Shown here piece after piece: positions 53,167 through 64,000 of a DNA stretch of 64,000 nucleotides. The notes under the pieces are model-generated. The model had not been told where the DNA came from, searched no databases, and saw nothing but the letters and a program-made list of their open reading frames with translations. Source of the DNA: Imbricaverruca yamaguchii. Taxonomy: Eukaryota; Arthropoda; Thecostraca; Neoverrucidae. Each line of letters begins with the position of its first letter. The stretch's first letter is position 1. The stretch spans positions 124,001 through 188,000 of the forward strand of contig JAOTOL010000980.1 of NCBI GenBank assembly GCA_034440575.1, read 5' to 3'. A program made the translations under genes and the position numbers.

Positions 53167-53276
53167 GTTAGCCTGTCATAAAGTTGACCTGATCTGACCT
53201 CGATGACCTCACATGACTTCGAAACAATATAGCATAACAATGTACACCAAACAAGTCGCTAGGTTTGCCAAGAACA
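53167..53276. repeat. Local duplication, copy 2
   Basis: Same ordered blocks as 52822-52917 with a small insertion (AAAGTTGACCTGATC). About 345 bp between starts. Confidence 0.75.
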
Positions 53277-53334
53277 CTTTAGATCCATCCGACGGTGCTC
53301 CAGGTGTGATTATCGCGAGGCTTCCCTTGGCACA

Positions 53335-53870
53335 GGCACCTCCCGTGGGAGAGGAATATCCCGTGGGAGAGGCACCTCCCGTGGGAGAGGCACCTCCCGT
53401 GGGAGAGGCACCTCCCGTGGGAGAGGCACCTCCCGTGGGAGAGGCACCTCCCGTGGGAGAGGCACCTTCCGTGGGAGAGGCACCTCCCGTGGGAGAGGCA
53501 CCTCCCGTGGGAGAGGCACCTCCCGTGGGAGAGGCACCTCCCGTGGGAGAGGCACCTCCCTGGGAGAGGCACCTCCCGTGGGAGAGGCACCTCCCGTGGG
53601 AGAGGCACCTCCCGTGGGAGAGGCAACTCCCGTGGGAGAGGCACCTCCCGTGGGAGAGGCACCTCCCGTGGGAGAGGCACCTCCCGTGGGAGAGGCACCT
53701 CCCGTGGGAGAGGCACCTCCCGTGGGAGAGGCGACTTCCGTGGGAGAGGCACCTCCCGTGGGAGAGACGACTTCCGTGGGAGAGGCACCTCCCGTGGGAG
53801 AGGCACCTCCCGCGGGAGAGGCACCTCCCGTGGGAGAGGCACCTCCCATGGGAGAGGCAACTCCGGGGGG
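53335..53870. repeat. 18-bp palindromic minisatellite, about 30 copies
   Basis: Unit GGGAGAGGCACCTCCCGT. CTCCCGTGGGAG within it is self-complementary, so each unit can form a hairpin. As 18 is a multiple of three, long frames open on both strands (Val-Gly-Glu-Ala-Pro-Pro and others). One frame of 300 residues starts upstream at 53213 but frameshifts at a 17-bp unit near 53558, and is not credible as a gene. Confidence 0.96.
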
Positions 53871-54424
53871 AGTTCGCATATTTGGGAGAACACACAGACA
53901 CAGATGTGCATTACCAAGTGCTTGTATTTGGTTCGCATTACTGTTGCTCTTGCCCAGGCCTTTCCCTGCTTTTCTCCAGGCTCTTCCCTGTACTTGAACT
54001 CGTCGTTATTATTAGATGCATCCGCTGCGATGTTGGCATCCCCAATACAGTGTGTCATATCTTCCTAACTGTAAACGTTCTTGGTGTTGACATCTGCTTT
54101 ACGCCTCTGTCTTGATGTTTGGGCGAACACTTGGGTCTTCGTACCACTACATGAGCGAACGAGAATCGCCAGAGACGTAAGAGCGTCTCCAATATTAGGG
54201 TTTGCCTCAGGGGACCAACTCCAGACATATTTTCCTGGAGGATCATATGCAATTGGGATTTTAAATATGGGCGGGGAATGAATGTACCCGTCAAACTAAT
54301 CCTTCCACCGTTTGTGGTCAAGTCCGAATCATTCCTGTTCGTTTTGAAACCGGCCGTGTTATCTCTCTCCGTCGTACTAATCCCCTGTCTTTTCTACTCA
54401 TGGCGACCTATTTGGGATGCATGG
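53871..54424. other. Unassigned sequence
   Basis: No supported exon, including no visible signal-peptide exon for the downstream gene. Confidence 0.35.
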
Positions 54425-54712
54425 CCCATTGTCTGTTAGTCATGCAATGGCCTAGTGTCTGGATCGACTCATGTACTGCTCTACCCGTTGTTGACCACTT
54501 TCACGGCTGGGACTGTGGCACTGACCTACCCCTCCCCCGAGACGGGGTGTGAGGATCTGACCGGGTTAGACACCGCGTACGAGAGCACGCAATAGTCTGT
54601 TAGTCATGCAATGGCCTAGTCCGGACCGCCTCCTGTACTACTCTACCAGTTGCTGACCTCTTTCACTGCTGGTACTGTGACACTGACCCCCGCCCCCACC
54701 TCCGTGTGACAG
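54425..54712. repeat. About 165-bp tandem duplication ending at an acceptor
   Basis: TCTGTTAGTCATGCAATGGC, CTAGTGTCTGG, TGTACTGCTCTACC, TTTCACGGCTGG and CACTGACC recur about 165 bp later, and the second copy contains the polypyrimidine tract and AG of the 54713 exon. The first copy has GGGGTGTGAGG instead of a clean acceptor. Confidence 0.85.
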
Positions 54713-63757
<9,045 letters not shown>

Positions 63758-64000
63758 GTATGTGCAATTTCACGGTACCTGTGGACCCTTTGAAATTGAC
63801 AGGTCGACGACCATTTGAAGTCTGTGTTGGTTCTACCAAATTTTGGCACCTTGGCGTAATACATGCTTGTGGTGTCTGTTTCGTTCAAAGTCGGCTTTCC
63901 TATTATCAAGCTCGAATTAAGTCTAGTGCGCGTGACACGCAGCTATTAACCGGGTTAGGCACTCACCTCTCCCCCATATGGTGTGTCATAGGGAAAAACA
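63758..64000. other. Lectin-gene intron at window edge
   Basis: No further exon visible before the end of the window. Confidence 0.5.

Noticed and set aside
53213..54115. 300-residue + frame reading VGEAPP repeats
   Set aside because: Covers the 18-bp array, changes register at a 17-bp unit, and equally long frames exist on the opposite strand.

Overview
This is a eukaryotic window, almost certainly from an arthropod and most likely a crustacean. That inference rests on a nuf-type Rab11-FIP3/4 gene, GC-rich exons in small split genes with canonical GT..AG introns, tRNA-derived SINEs with target-site duplications, and extreme minisatellite density. No species can be named from sequence alone. 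There are no operons, rRNA genes, CRISPR arrays or intact transposase or reverse-transcriptase genes. By hand-drawn boundaries, tandem arrays fill roughly a quarter to a third of the window. Nearly all the long open frames in the window are shadows of those arrays.

Two genes can be read with confidence, both on the + strand. The first (15919-35648) is a nuf / Rab11-FIP3/4-like gene: seven exons run in phase through a coiled coil to a C-terminal Rab11-binding domain and a stop codon, and an eighth exon (25239-25625) with its own start codon behaves as an alternative first exon. Its 5' end lies upstream of 15919 or is not recognised. The second (54713-63757 and onward) encodes an extracellular protein: an N-terminal exon, one 1.7-kb exon carrying about ten cysteine-rich modules of Dickkopf-N-like spacing, then two exons of a C-type lectin domain that continues past the right edge. 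The reading phases of all its junctions agree.

Layout: 1-15.9 kb is repeat-dominated, with one candidate first exon at 4632. 15.9-35.6 kb is the nuf gene, with a 10.8-kb intron and shorter array-packed introns. 35.6-54.7 kb is intergenic or unresolved, with arrays, SINEs and old dispersed repeats. 54.7-64 kb is the lectin gene.

Three patterns deserve attention. (1) Several minisatellites begin exactly at splice donors, or contain the exon end or exon start itself, so intron arrays seem to have grown from splice junctions. (2) A family of very short (about 30-60 bp) retroposon-like insertions, with a GGGCGC...GCGCCC hairpin and a tetranucleotide tail, occurs about twelve times, mostly with its own target-site duplications. 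(3) Seven copies of one tRNA-Ser/Leu-derived SINE each have recognisable target-site duplications.
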